DNA from: Berberis thunbergii
Lineage: Eukaryota; Streptophyta; Magnoliopsida; Ranunculales; Berberidaceae
Assembly: GCA_003290165.1 (NCBI GenBank)
Contig: QNQO01008296.1
Location: 62,001-126,000 of the forward strand
DNA length: 64,000 nucleotides
Direction of reading: 5' to 3'
In this document: one piece after another, positions 42,933 to 56,634 of the stretch
Layout: each line of letters starts with the position of its first letter
How positions within the stretch are numbered: position 1 is the first letter of the stretch
The notes under the pieces: model-generated
Databases searched by the model: none
What the model saw: only the letters and a program-made list of their open reading frames with translations
What the model was told of the DNA's origin: nothing
Program-made: the position numbers and the translations under genes

Positions 42933-45900
42933 ATGTCTTTGAAAGCATTCAAAGAGACTATCAAACCTTGCTCCACCACCACCACCTCCTTCCCTTCCTT
43001 CTCTTCTTCTTCATGCTCACAACCCTCCACTTCTGAAGACCCCCAGACAAAACCCATTCTTAGAAAACCCCCAAAGTCCTCTCTTTTCCAACAGCTCCAA
43101 CGCCTCCAAGATCCCTTTTTTATCCCACCAAATGAGCCAAATAAGCAAGAACATGAAGAACAAAGAAAGAAAGAAGATGAAGGAGAAGAAGAAGAAGAAG
43201 AGGAAGAAGACGATGGGATGTTCAATTATTCTGGCCGGCATCCAAGGGAACCGGTTTCTAACAGTTTTCAGTTTGACCCCACAGGACCTTTTGAGCCCAT
43301 GATCCTCTCGTCACCTGGTGAGAACCCTGTAATTCAGGTATTTTCTTAAAGACCCAATTTTTATTTTCTTGTAACTTGATTGGGTTGATATAGTCTTGAA
43401 TGTTCGTGTTGATTGACTATTGCATTTGGGATATTGATGCATTTAGTTATTGTGTAAGTGAAAATTGGTGTATGTGGAATATGAGTTTGTCATTGAATTT
43501 ATGGTGGGAAATTAGAATGGGTTGTGTTCATATTCTGATTTGTGGCTAGAAGATATTAGGTTTGTGGAAACTAGAGAACATAGGATTGAAGAGAGTTGAA
43601 AAAATGGGATATTTTGCCCTGCATATATATATAATTGAGGAAGAAAAGAACTACAAATGGAATTCTATAAGTTACAATCATGGATTGAAATCTCCATTTC
43701 TTCAATGGGAAATTTTGATAAATTTGAATTTCGTCCATAATTTCAAGGATTTTGCAAAAAATAGTATGCTTCCTCGATGCATCTCCTCCTCCAGTCTTTG
43801 ATCTCTCTGCTCAATCTCGCATTGTTTCCCCACCTTGCCACTCTCTCAATCCATTGAAAATTTTGGTCCTCTTCTCAATGGATCGAAAGCTCTGGTCCTC
43901 TTGTCAATTGATTGAAAGAGGTCCTCAGATTTGGTCCTCTTCTCGATCGATAAAAAAAATTCATTAGCTCTCTCTGTATTAGCTATGCGAGGGAGAGGGA
44001 GGATGAAAGCCAGAGTTACTTGGGTGATGATTTCTTTGAAGGAAGAGTTTGAAGAGCTCTCTCTAGATGCCAATGAAATCTGTGAGAGATGAAAAGAAAA
44101 GGGAGAAAGAGATCTACATTTTTTGATTTGGTTTGAAGGAAGGGAGGAAAAGAGAGAACAAGAGAGACAGAGATCTAGTCGCCGTCTAGAGATCTTCACC
44201 TTCTCTCTTCTTGCTTTTCTTCTTCTTTGTAGGATCTAGGTTGGGGGGAGTTGCGGCCTGCGAATGAAATGAGAATCATGCGTTTAGATTTTTTTTTGAA
44301 ATTTATTTATAGATAGCGATAAATTGGCAAGTTGATTGAGTTGATTGATCGGTGACTCGCCGATTTCTCTGAGTTCGCTTAACCTCAACCGATTTCACCC
44401 AGTTTGGTTCGGTCAAACCCCGAATTCAATTAATCGCCGATTAATCTGCAATTTTCACCGCATTAAAAACTTAGATGCCAACAAAGCCAAGGAATTGGAG
44501 TTTCTCTAGCTCTCTCTCCATAATTCCTTCTTCTTTTTTCTTCTCCTGCTGTGGAAGATGATGTAGGGGAGGGATAGATAAGGATACACTCTTGATAGTG
44601 AGGGTATAAAAGGGAGTAAAGTTTGAACAAGGGTCCAAGTGTATTCTGTGTATGAGAGTACATGTCACCTTGTTCATGTGCCAGCCTTCCAGCTCACGCT
44701 AACACAAGGGAAAGCATGTGATTCTTCGTCAATTGAGCAAGACACTCCATTTTAATTTTAATTTTAATTTTATTTTAATTTTATTTTAATTTTTATTTTT
44801 ATCTTTGAGGTTTGTTTTTTATTAGATTAGCCTCTTGAAACATAGCAACCTTGACGGGTAAGTCAATAGAATTAGTGGATGCCCTGCGTAGAAGGAAGGT
44901 AAACATAGTTTGTCTCTAAGAGACAAAGTGGAAGGGGAATAATGCTAAAGATTTAGGAGGAGAGTTCAAACTCTTCTATTCTGGTAAAGATGGAACTATG
45001 AACGGGGTGAGAATAATGGTAGATAAAGTTTTCAAGGATGCAGTAGTCAATGTTAGGAGGTTTGGTGATAGAATCATAAGTATTAAATTAACTTTATACC
45101 TAGAGATAGTGCATATTATTAGTGCGTATGCACCCCAAGTGGGTTTAGACGAGGAGACTAAGAATGGTTTTTGGGACTTTTTAGAAGAGTTAGTTATTGG
45201 GATTCCCTCTTCCAATAGGGTGGTTTTCCTAGGCGGAGATTTGAATGACCATGTCGGTAAGGATAGAGTTGGGTATAAGAGGCTATATGGAGGTCAAGGC
45301 TTTGGGGATCGAAACACTTTGGGGATTTCTATTCTAGATTTTGCTTTAGCTAAGGATTTTGGGTCGTGAATACTTTTTATAATAAGAGGGAAGATCACTT
45401 GGTGACCTTTGCGAGTGGGCGCAATACAAGTCAAATTGATTATTTTCTTGTTAGGAGACACGATTTAGGCAGGTGTAAAAATTGTAAGGTTATACCAGGG
45501 GAGTATCTAACAAACCAACATAGGTTGTTAGTCCTCAATTTTTGTCTTAAGAGTAGGGGTGATATTGCTAAAAATCGTGTTAGACCGAGACTTAAGTGGT
45601 GAACCTTACAGGAAGATGTGTGCCAAAAATTTAGAAAGAAGATTTTGGGTGGCCAGTCAGTTTCAGAAGGTTGGGAGAATCTAGAACCCAATTATAGGAC
45701 TAGTAACGCGGATTTTTTTGAATATTTGGCAAACCGAATAAAAAAATGTGCGAAGGAAGAGTTATGAGAGACCAAAAGAGAAGGTGTATACGATAAGGAG
45801 ACATGGTGGTGGAACGTTGATGTGCAACAAACCATTGCAGAAAAGAAAAGATGTTTTAAAGAGTGGCAAAAAGATAGATGTCTAGAGTCTTATGAGCTTT

Positions 45901-48900
45901 ATAAGCAAGCTAAGAAATTGAGTGGTAAAGCAGTAGGGGAAGCTAAGAAGAGAGCATATGATGATCTATATAATAGGCTAGGTACAAAGGAATGAGAGAA
46001 CAATATTTTCAAGATAGCTAAAGCTAGAGAATGAAAAACTAGGGACTTGAGTCATGTTAAGTGTGTTAAGCATGAGGATGGAAGAGTTTTAATGCAGGAT
46101 AAAACTATTTTAGATAGATGGAAAGATTACTTTTGGAACCTACTCAATGGAACACATATAGGGGAGTTAAACTTGGAAGGGTATGCTTCACAGGAAGGGA
46201 GACATCGCCTGTTTCATGCAGAGTTAGTGCCACAAAAGTGAGAGAAGCTTTAAAAAGACTGAAGACGGGGAAGACAATTGGATCAAATGATATACAAATT
46301 GAAGCGTGGAAATGTCTGGGAGAAGTTGGGATTCAATGGCTAACTAAGCTCTTTAATAGGATTTTGAAAATTAGAAAAATGTCAGATTTGTGGAGGCATA
46401 GCATTGTGGTACCAATTTATAAGAACAAAGAGGATATTTAGAATTGCTCGAACTATAGAGGGATAAAGCTTATGAGTCATACGATGAAACTTTGGGAGAG
46501 AGTTATAGAACGAAGACTTAGGAGTTTAACCAGGGTTTCGGAGAATCAATTTGGATTTATGCTGGGTGGTCTACTACGGAGGCCATCTTCTTGCTTAGGC
46601 AAATTATATAAAAATATCGAGAGAAACGTAAGAGTTTGTATATGGTTTTTATTGATCTAGAAAACGCTTACGATAGGGTCCCCAGGGAGTTAATTTGGTG
46701 GGTGCTTGAAAGGAAGAAAATGTCTCCATGTTATGTCGGTATCATTAAGGATATGTATGAAGAGGCTGTAACAAGTGTTCGCTCAGTGGGTGAGATGTCC
46801 AGTGAATTTCCAGTGTCAGTAGGACTACATCAAGGGTCGGCCTTAGTCCATATCTCTTTGTTTTGGTCATTGATGAGTTGACGAGATATCTGCAAGAAGA
46901 TGTATCTTGGTACATGTTATTTGCAGATGATATTGTCTTAATTGATGAGACCAGTGAAGGTTTAGGTCAGAAATTAGATAGGTGGCGGGAGGCTTGAGAG
47001 AGTAAAGGTTTTAGAATTAGTCATTCGAAGACGGAGTATTTAGTATGCAACTTTAGTTATGAATCACGATGGAGGAGTAATGCAATTGAGATCGAAGGTG
47101 TGGAGGTCACAAAGTGTGAAATATTTCGATATCTAAGATCTATAATTCAATAGAATGGGGCTATTGGAGAAGATGTAGACCATAGGATTAAAGTTGGTTG
47201 GCTGAAATGGAGAATGATGTCAGGAGTATTATGCGATAGAAGGATGCCTGCAAGGCTAAAAGGAAAATGTTATAAGACAATTGTTCGACCAGTCATGCTA
47301 TACGGTTCAGAATGTTGGGCTACTATGGGGCAACATACGCATAGGATGACAATAGCATAAATGCGTATGTTAAGGTGGATGTGTGGTAAAACCTGTAAGG
47401 ATATAATTAGGAATGAAAGAATTATGAGACACTGATTGTAACGCCCATAGAGGACAAAATTAGAGAAAGACGTTTAACTTGGTTTGGTCACGTGCGGAGG
47501 AGACCAAGCACGACACCAATTAGAAAATGTCTAAATTGACAACTTAATTGAAGGTGTAGACGGAGGGGACAACCGTTGAAAACTTGGATGTAGGCGGTGA
47601 ATGAAGACATCATTGAGCTTGGATTATGTGAGAATATGTGGGAAGATCGCATTGTTTGGAGAACCAAAATCCATATAGCCGACCCCGAAAATATCGGGAA
47701 TGGGCTTTGATGATGATGGAGTATTTTGGCTAGCTTAGGTTCCCTAATTGATTAAATGTACCCCTTCCCTAAAATAACCTTTCAAGTAGTTTAATGTGTT
47801 TATAATAGGTTTATTTACTTCCATCTTATCATTTTTATTTTTATTTTTACATATTTCATACACTCTCAAAATTTATTAGATATGTTTCATGTATCCTCGA
47901 AATTTTTACATTTTTTCTTTGCACACTGAAATAATTCTCGAGAGTTTTCTTAAAATCAGGAGACCGAAATTAACTAAAAAATCAAAATCACAATCCTTGG
48001 TTACACTAGACATATTAATACACCTCACAGAATATCCTCTCATTGGAAAACAATGTGATCTGCAATGCATGATGGAGATCAAGGGTGCAACTTTAGTTAA
48101 TAAGTGCAAATCCAAGCATCAGGGAAAATGAGGTGATCAGATCTAGGTAAAAACTTTTAAGAGGGTTTCTTATCTGATAATGGAAGTGTAATGTGTTTCT
48201 TTGGCTTTGGTAGTTTGTTATTGGAATAGGATTTGTAGGGAGGCTCTAGCGCTTCTTGCTTTGCAGTTCTTTCATTATTTAAGAAAATTGGTGAGATCCC
48301 CTAAAAACAAAAAAGCCCTTTGTGCTGGTACAAATATGTGTTAAGTTTAACTTGAATAACATGTTCTGACCATTCTTACTAAAAATGTCTGACGCACTTT
48401 TGAAGGATAAATGTTTGTTGCTTTGATAGAGCTGTCTAAATACCATGAAAACACATGAAAGATGCAGCACTGTGAATATGTGAGCCACTTACATCGCAAC
48501 ATTTGTAGTGTGATGCTGTCCCGTCTTAACAGCTTGACTGTGAGAGTATGCACACTGAGACATTTTTCACATCTAAGTTCTGTGAAGGGGGGATGAGTTT
48601 TCTGCCTATGAGAGAATGTCCAGATTGGAGTTCATACCAATTCAACTGTTCTATAGATCATAATAACTAAGGCCTTGGTAGCCTTTTACAACCATTGAGG
48701 TTTTATTACTTTTGGACCATGTCCATCAGCTTTGATGTTTCATGGTTTAGACCCAATTTGACTTTACCGATTTCACAGTTTAGTCCCAATTAAGCTTTAC
48801 TTATTTGTTTTTCTTGGAAATGTAGCAAGCTCCATTGTATCGTTACTCTTTGATGCTTTAATCTCATCCAGCATAGACTCCTTCCAGTACCAACGCATGA

Positions 48901-51900
48901 GTGTCACAGAGATATAAACTCAAGAAAATGCAAAGGATGCCTTTGTTTACAGTTTGATAATTTACTTCTTTTTACTGTAGGTTCCTGCATCTATCAATTG
49001 TCGACTGATGGAACATCAAAGAGAGGGAGTTAGATTCTTATACAGTCTGTACAAGAACAGCCACGGGGGTGTACTTGGAGATGATATGTTAGTTTCTTTA
49101 TTCCCTTCTCCCTCAGAAAAATTATCCTACTAATTTTCATTCTTAATAGCTTCTCTGAAAAATAATATTTTTTCCATTCATGTTGAATTAAAAAATGAGA
49201 AACAACTATGGCTATTTTTGGGTTTATCAATCAACATGCAGGAACTGAGAACCTGTACAGATTTGAGATCTATACTGGTTTATATGCTAGTGGTCTATAT
49301 AGGTATACTGCCCTTGGGAAAATTTGCTCATGTTTATCATGCCCTTTTTGGAATGTCTTTGGAAAACAGTGCTCATGTTTATTATCGTGGTCTGTTCTTT
49401 TTCCATTTCTATCACACTCCAAGGATTTTACATTCAACAGTGTTAAATACTCAGACTCGGTGAACAATATAAATGATAGTAGACAACACTGCATAAACCA
49501 GATGGTCTAAACTAAGATGGAGCTCAGAAGCATGCATTTAAAAATCTGTTTAGTGAACAGCATTGAAGCGAACTCGCACAATACATGTTTGAGCTGTCAG
49601 ATATTTTGATTATTCTGATGTTGGTTTGGACTGTGTTTTCTGAACTTAGTGAATATCATTTTGTTTTCAATTTGGGTGCTCTCATCTTCTGCGCTAGGGC
49701 TTATGTCTCTTGGTCCTTAAACAGGGGACTTGGAAAAACTATCCAAACAATTGCATTCCTTGCTGCTGTGTATGGAAATGATGCTGAACACAAGATGGAC
49801 CACAGGTCAGAGCAGGTTCCTGTCTTAATCATTTGCCCTTCTTCTGTCATGAACAATTGGGAAAATGAATTTGCAACATGGGCAAACTTTAAAGTCGCTC
49901 TTTATCAAGGACCAAATCGTGAACTAGCTCTCAAGAAGCTGGAATCACATGATATTGACATACTTATAACAAGTTTTGATACATTCAGAATCAGTGGAAC
50001 ACTACTATCAGAAGTTCCATGGGATGTTGTGGTGGTTGACGAAGCACACCGATTGAAGAATGAAAGGTCAAAACTTTATGAAGCCTGTTTAGAAATCAAA
50101 ACGAGAAAACGTTATGGTCTTACTGGAACTATCATGCAGAACAAAATTATGGAGCTGTTCAATCTATTTGAGTGGGTTGCTCCTGGATCCCTGGGGACAC
50201 GGGAACATTTCAGAAACTTTTATGATGAACCGCTAAAGCAGGGTCAGAGATCCACTGCACCTGAAAGATATATCCAGGTGGCCGAAGAGCGCAAGGAGCA
50301 TCTGGTAAAAGTTCTTCGTAAGTATTTGTTAAGAAGAACCAAGGAGGAAACAATTGGGCATCTTATGATGGGAAAGGAAGATAACGTTGTGTTTTGTGCA
50401 ATGAGTGAGTTGCAAAAGCGTGTATACAGAAGAACAATACAGCTACCAGATATCCAGTGCCTAATAAATAAGGACCTTCCTTGCAGCTGTGGAAGCCCAC
50501 TGAAACAGGTAGAATGTTGTTACAAGACTGTACCAAATGGAATCATATGGCCCTATCTTCATAGGGACAATCCCGATGGCTGTGATACATGCCCTTATTG
50601 TCTTGTTCTTCCTTGCCTTGTCAAGCTTCAACAGGTAAGATAAACTTTTGGTGTTTTTATTTTCTGGAGTTTTTTCCCATCATTTGCTCGTCATCATAAT
50701 TATCATTTTTTTTATTAATTACATTCTGAAGGTTCTTGTCAGATAAGCAACCACTTGGAGCTGATCAAGCCTAATCCTAAAGATGACATTGAGAAGCAAA
50801 GAAAGGATGCAGAATTCGCTTCTGCTGTCTTTAGTACTGACATTAATTTGGTTGGGGGCAACGCACAAAGTGAGAGTTTTATGGGGCTTAGTGATGTTGA
50901 GCACTGTGGGAAAATGCGAGCGCTAGAGAGGTTGATGTCATCATGGGTTTCCAGAGGGGACAAAATTCTTTTATTCAGCTATTCTGTCAGGTAAATCCTC
51001 TATGATAATATTTTAGTAGTCAATCTGTGTATTCCTTTTTTTTTTGCAGCCAGTATTTTTCTAAGGTTATATGGAGGACATGTGCTTTGTAGTCTCTTAA
51101 CATACATGGTACTAATGGGCCAACCTCTAGCATTTTGAAGTTTTCTTCATTTTGCTTATGTTTGTGGGTACTTCACCATCTTAGAGGCGAAAAGTCGTAA
51201 GTCAATATTCAGTTACCTCTTTCATAAGAATAACCAAAATTGTGTTAAAATAGCACTTCACCAAAAACCAAGTAGGATATAATAGATGAATATCATTTTT
51301 GCTAGGAGTAACATGGTAATATCAGTCTTTTTCTGTTGTTCATTGACATGGTTATCAGTTTTTAAACCTTGTTTCAAGTTGGTTTTAAAGAGTGGGGTCA
51401 AAGTTCACTTTCTCCTTAGGACCAACACTTATATTTTCAAATACAATGTGAGCAAGTATGAAGTATGATGAGTATATATTTGTAGTTGCTACCTATCGTA
51501 ACTTATTATTACTGTCTCTTTTCTTCTGCAACAGGATGCTGGACATACTGGAAAAGTTCTTAATACGTAAAGGCTGTTCCTTTTCCAGGCTTGACGGATC
51601 AACCCCAACAATCACTCGCCAGTCTCTTGTTGATGATTTCAATTCAAGTCCAAGCAAACTGGTGAGTCATTTAGCTCATTGGAGTAGTAGATGTTTAAGC
51701 AGGTTTCATGGGTTTCTTTCATTGTAGTCTACCTGTTTTAGGTGTTCCTTATATCTACTCGAGCTGGTGGGTTGGGTCTAAATCTTGTAAGTGCAAATCG
51801 TGTTGTAATATTTGATCCAAACTGGAATCCTGCTCAAGACTTACAGGCCCAGGATAGATCATTTCGTTATGGTCAGAAACGGCATGTCATAGTATTCCGC

Positions 51901-54388
51901 CTTCTATCTGCTGGTTCTCTCGAGGAGCTTGTTTATTCTCGTCAGGTATACAAGCAACAACTATCAAATATTGCTGTATCAGGAAAGATGGAAAGACGAT
52001 ATTTTGAAGGGGTCCAGGTGTGAACTTACTCTTGTTTAAGTTTTGACTTTCGCGTGATTATTTTTATTTGATGTGTCTACTTTCCACAACATTCCTTTGA
52101 TCACTCTTATGTATCTCCTTGGTAACTTCCCCTCAGGACTGCAAGGAATTCCAGGGCGAGCTTTTTGGGATCTGCAATCTATTCCGCGATTTGTCAGATA
52201 AGCTTTTTACCAGTGAGATCATTGAAATGAATGAACAGAGGGAACAGAAAAGGCATGGCAATGATAAGAAAGAGGATCCTGCAAAAGTTGGGACATATAG
52301 TGGTCCTTCAGAAGAGGCAAGTGAAATTTGTTTATCTAGGTCGGAGGCAAAATTGCTCAATGGCTTGGAAGTTCCTCCCACAAATAAACCTCCGCTTGAA
52401 GACATGGGTAAGCTAGTTATCATGTTTCTGCTTTCTCATAATCATTACTGTTTTTAGCTATGTAACAATGTCATTCTTTTTCTATTTAAAAAAAAAAACA
52501 TGTATCGTGTGTGGATACTCGTGTCGACACTGACAGATCTTCCATTTGACACTCCATACTTAGATCACCAACTTTTTCATATATCTTTTGAAAAGTTTCA
52601 ATTCTATACTAATTTTACAGGCATATAATGACAAATTATTAGTACATGAGTAGCAAGTGAATGAATATCACTAATAGTTCAAAACTTATTACTGAAAAGT
52701 AACTAATACAAAATGTACAAGCGTATACCCTAACATATCTTGTATTTTGTTTTTCCGGCCAACGTGTCTTGATGTGTCAAATACTGTATCAACGTCATTG
52801 TTACATAGGATTTTAGGCTATTGGATCTGGCAGTAGATGGAAAATCTCAAAACCATTTATTTTATTGTCACTATGCTCAATCTTCAAAAGTAGTAATCTT
52901 GTAAGACACAAATAATTCAGCACAGGCTCGCCCCAAAGAAAAATGTGTGTACTTCTATGAATTGTTTTGATAATAAGCTTCTTTTGCTAGTTAAAGTAGG
53001 AGATATTTACTAAAGTTAGATTCCATTCCTAAGATGGACTAAGGGAATGTTTGTCTTTATGAAGAGGTTAGCCTCTAATTAGAGGTAACCTCTAACTAGA
53101 GGCAATGTCTAACCAAAGGATCTAAATAGAAGTTGTAAGAATTGTTTAACTAGGCTTTAAGTAAAGGCATCTTGGTTGTTTGACCCTTTTTTCCATGTTA
53201 CTTGTTCATTTAAACATAGAAGTTTGTGTTCAAAAAGTTCATTAAAAATTGCATATAGTTTTACATTTCTAAATTTGACTTGTACTGAAGTTCAAAGGCA
53301 TATAGTTGTTTGGCTCTAGTTAGACATTTAAAACAAACACTATTAACTTTGCCACATTCAGATTTTTTGAAAAACATAGACCACAAATCTGAGTGCCAAA
53401 AACAAACACCCACCGAATTTTTTGATTATATTCCTGGAAGCAGATGGGAGTGTATTTTCTAAAGAATACAAATAAGTATTTTAATTTTGGTTGCTAAAGT
53501 TGTTTAAGGAATGCCAACTCCAAGTAGTTTTTTATCCTTTGCACTCCCTTATTTCTCTTCCCCATAACATTAGGAAACTGAACATAATTGACAAATTTCT
53601 GACACAAGTACCATAAATACAGCTAATATCTTAGGTTAATTGATGGAATATTCTCAAGAACGGTTGTATGTGAGAAAATAAATATCTATTAAACTGATAT
53701 TCTATACGAGCACTTCACTAAAGGGAGTACCTGAGAAAATACTGGAAGCTTTGAGTAAAAATTGGACAGTGACAAATGTTATTTGTCCTTGAAAGCTCTA
53801 GTGAATTTATGCTTGTAGAATTTCAGTTCAACAGAATCCAATTGCTTATAAAAAGTAGTTATACAAAACAATTCATGGGAAGGAGGGGGGATTGAAGAGA
53901 AACAAATGCTTTAGATGACTCAGAAATAGTAATCACATGGTACTTTGTATACTGCTTTATTGATATTAGCAACCAAGCCAAGTGGTTTTGTGGATCATAT
54001 CTTATTTTGTTTAATTGATTAGGATATTGATGCAAGAAACTTAGTTCAAGCAGTTAAGACTATTTGCTAATGCTTGAGATCAAGCAGTTTTTGGTATCAG
54101 CAAAACTTTGTGGTTTAATGCCTAATTTTATATGCAGGCATTGTTTACGCTCATCGCAATGAAGATATCGTCAATGCCGGACCTGGTCCTCATGGGAAGA
54201 ATGAGGTTCTTGGGAAAGATCTTTCTCAATTGAGAAAACATAAGAGGAGACAATTTAACCTCCTTGCTCAGTTTATGGGTATGGGAGAAGTTGAGTTCAG
54301 CAAGTGGTTATTGTCTTCGTCCCAGTCGGTGCGAGAAAAAGTTCTTCAGGACTATAAGAAGCGAAAGGGGAAGATGCAAAATGGTTGA
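42933..54388 (+). CDS. CHR9: SNF2-family helicase, SWITCH2/CHR9 (ERCC6L2-like)
   Basis: Eight exons fit a continuous 864-residue protein: 42933-43337, 48981-49087, 49725-50634, 50743-50990, 51535-51661, 51742-52017, 52137-52407, 54138-54388. All introns are GT-AG and phases agree. The N-terminus ([12 protein letters not shown], an acidic Glu run, [12 protein letters not shown]) leads into the helicase. Motif I GDDMGLGKTIQ is split by intron 2 and the DEAH box lies at residues 276-279. TGTIMQNKI and [11 protein letters not shown] follow, then a Cys-rich insert ([21 protein letters not shown]), the C-lobe ([16 protein letters not shown]) and motif [13 protein letters not shown]. Length and order match Arabidopsis SWI2/CHR9 as I recall it. 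Expected role: DNA-dependent ATPase in nuclear DNA repair or chromatin remodelling. Intron 1 (5.6 kb) holds a LINE; a transposon ends about 125 bp before the ATG. Confidence 0.93.
44840..47720 (+). mobile_element. RTE-like LINE inside intron 1 of CHR9
   Basis: The endonuclease part reads [20 protein letters not shown], then [13 protein letters not shown] and [10 protein letters not shown] (about 45110-45450). The reverse transcriptase reads [40 protein letters not shown] and the active site [10 protein letters not shown] (about 46455-46945). The C-terminus reads [14 protein letters not shown] and MLYGSECW. Stops and frameshifts throughout show it is dead. The 3' end is a short GATGATGATGG run rather than poly(A), as is common for RTE-clade elements. 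It lies in the same orientation as the gene. Confidence 0.88.
52408..54137 (+). other. CHR9: CHR9 intron 7, long and without recognised inserts
   Basis: A 1.7-kb intron between GG|GTAAGC and TATGCAG|GC. Around 53070-53110 there is a small palindrome of AGGTTAGCCTCT and AGAGGTAACCTCT units that could be a decayed MITE. Nothing else was recognised. Confidence 0.6.
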
Positions 54389-56634
54389 AGAGAGATGCAT
54401 TGGTCAACTTGTATCCCTTTCAGTCAGTATTCTACTATTCTGTAAATACAGATGGAGCATACCAATGCAGCCTTCTTGTTCAGGTTTGATATTGGGGGAT
54501 GCAGCATTTGCGCTGGTTCACGAATTGGAAGTTGGAATCATTATGTTGCTACCATCTGAATAAGAGCTTTGGGACAAAAGGAAGAACACGTTTAAAGATT
54601 AGAAACATGGTCAGCAGTCTATCAATGTACATACTGAAGGTGAGTTTTCATTTAACCTTTTCTTTGTGTTTTTAGGATGTAGATATTTGCCTTTTTGTAT
54701 TAGCATCCATTTCACAGTCCTTTGGTAGCATGATACAACAGAATGGTGTAATGTAGCATAGAGTTAAGTTAAAACAGTGTTAAAGTATAAAATTCGATGC
54801 CTCTGTACAGTATATACAAGTAACATTGTTTCAAAGTTTCACGATAGATTGATCATATCCCTTGTTTGTTCACTGTCATGCAGTCATGGTTGTGTAAAGT
54901 GTTGTAATCTTTTGTCGTTACTACCGATTCTTGGATCATATTAACTAACAAAAGTTACTTTTGATTTTTTTGGCTGCTAATTATGCAGTTATTGGAGAAT
55001 TTACACAACTTATAAGTCAAAAGATAAAAAGACAGAAAACAAAGTGCTATACCCTTTAGCAAAAAGTAATCTAGAGTTGATCAATTTGACAAAAACTTGA
55101 TTTTACCATTTGGCAAAGCCTTGATTAACTGTGGATATGAATACCCTTTGGTCTAAAGTGAATTATTTGTTAATATTTGTGGAAGGGCTAAAATGTAACA
55201 AACGGGGCCAGATATCCCCTATCTCCAGAGCTTTCAACCCTACCACTGCCACCACCAGCCACCATCACTAGTCACCTTTAACCACAACCTCTGGCATTTT
55301 GCTCCTTTCGGTGATAATTTATATTTTTGTACAGAAATTAGATAGAAGACTGAGGATAGTTCATGCACGGTGTTCATTGAGTATTGTTCCATTTCATTCC
55401 TTTCATCGATCTTTCACTGTATTTCTGAACAGTTGATGTCGGTATACTTCCACCAAAATCTAAGCCGATGTTTCATGTTTGAAGCATAGGCTAAAGTATC
55501 AGAAATTTAACAACCATTCAATTTCAATGCTAAATTTTGTGGTATTAAAATGAAACACCTAGTAATCAGTACACAAATAGTTTTAAAAAAATTTGGTTAA
55601 AATCTGGATAGCACATTTAGATTCCACAAAAACCTAAAATCTGGTTCATTGCGCTGTAAAGCTACAACAGTTCCATGATTACCTGTAATTACATTGGTCA
55701 ACATAAATAGAACCAGCAACAGTTGGGTCACAATTAAAACCCTAATCAACCTCTAAGAATGTTAGATTCTATTCTTTGAATTAACCAAAAAAGCACAAAC
55801 CAAACAATCCCATAACCCTAGAATCCAACCTCCCTTGAGTGTAAGATATTCACATCACCCAACTTCCACATGATTCTCAATTGCATCATACCATACTAAA
55901 AATCGCGTAGACTCTAGACGATAAAGAGTGCAGTCACCATCTTAGCCGCAACTATATTGTCGACTCGCAATCCATTTACATCATCCATCTTTAACCCTTC
56001 TCAATGGTTAAAGCATCAATCTTTACAACAATAATGAAAGAAAGAAAGCAAGAAAGCTAAGTCCATCAAAATTCCATACTATTGCCTAATTTGAGTACAA
56101 ACAACAACCCCATTTTTCCCTCCTACACATTTCTTGTAACCAAAGGATGCTTTGACAGTGGATATCCTACAAGAAAGCCACTTTTTTGACAAGGAGCCAT
56201 GCATGATTATGCTCTCACTTTGTGTTTTTGTGTTGGATGTTCTGACCCTCACACAATTCAATTACAGATGACCATCCATCCATCCATCCCCAAAGTAAAA
56301 TTCCCTTTGCTCAGCATTCTTTTATGTTCAAACAAACACCGACCCCTATCGTCTTATCTTTCAGTCCTATACACCATTCCTCCTTTTCTATCTTCTGTCC
56401 CCTGTCTTACTAGGACCCCTTTGAAAGCTAAACAAGGCAAAAATCTCACTCACTCACCTCTAAAAATGAGATTCCTTGCATGACCCACACCTTTGCCTTT
56501 CAAATATTTCTTTCTCATATAAAACTGAGTGACCCATCCCTTGATTCTTCATCCAGACTTATCCCTCCACCTCTCCAATACAAAAGACACCACTCTTGTT
56601 ATTCTTCATTCCCTTCCTCCCTCTACATTTTCTC
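54389..56634. other. 3' flank of CHR9 and promoter side of the HIPP gene
   Basis: No further gene is supported. A (CCAT)n run is at about 56272-56288. CATATAAAAC at 56517-56526 is a plausible TATA box for the HIPP gene, 109 bases before its ATG. Confidence 0.5.

Noticed and set aside
43562..44677. Several frames of 60-120 codons in CHR9 intron 1
   Set aside because: Intronic, low-complexity or repetitive, with no domains.
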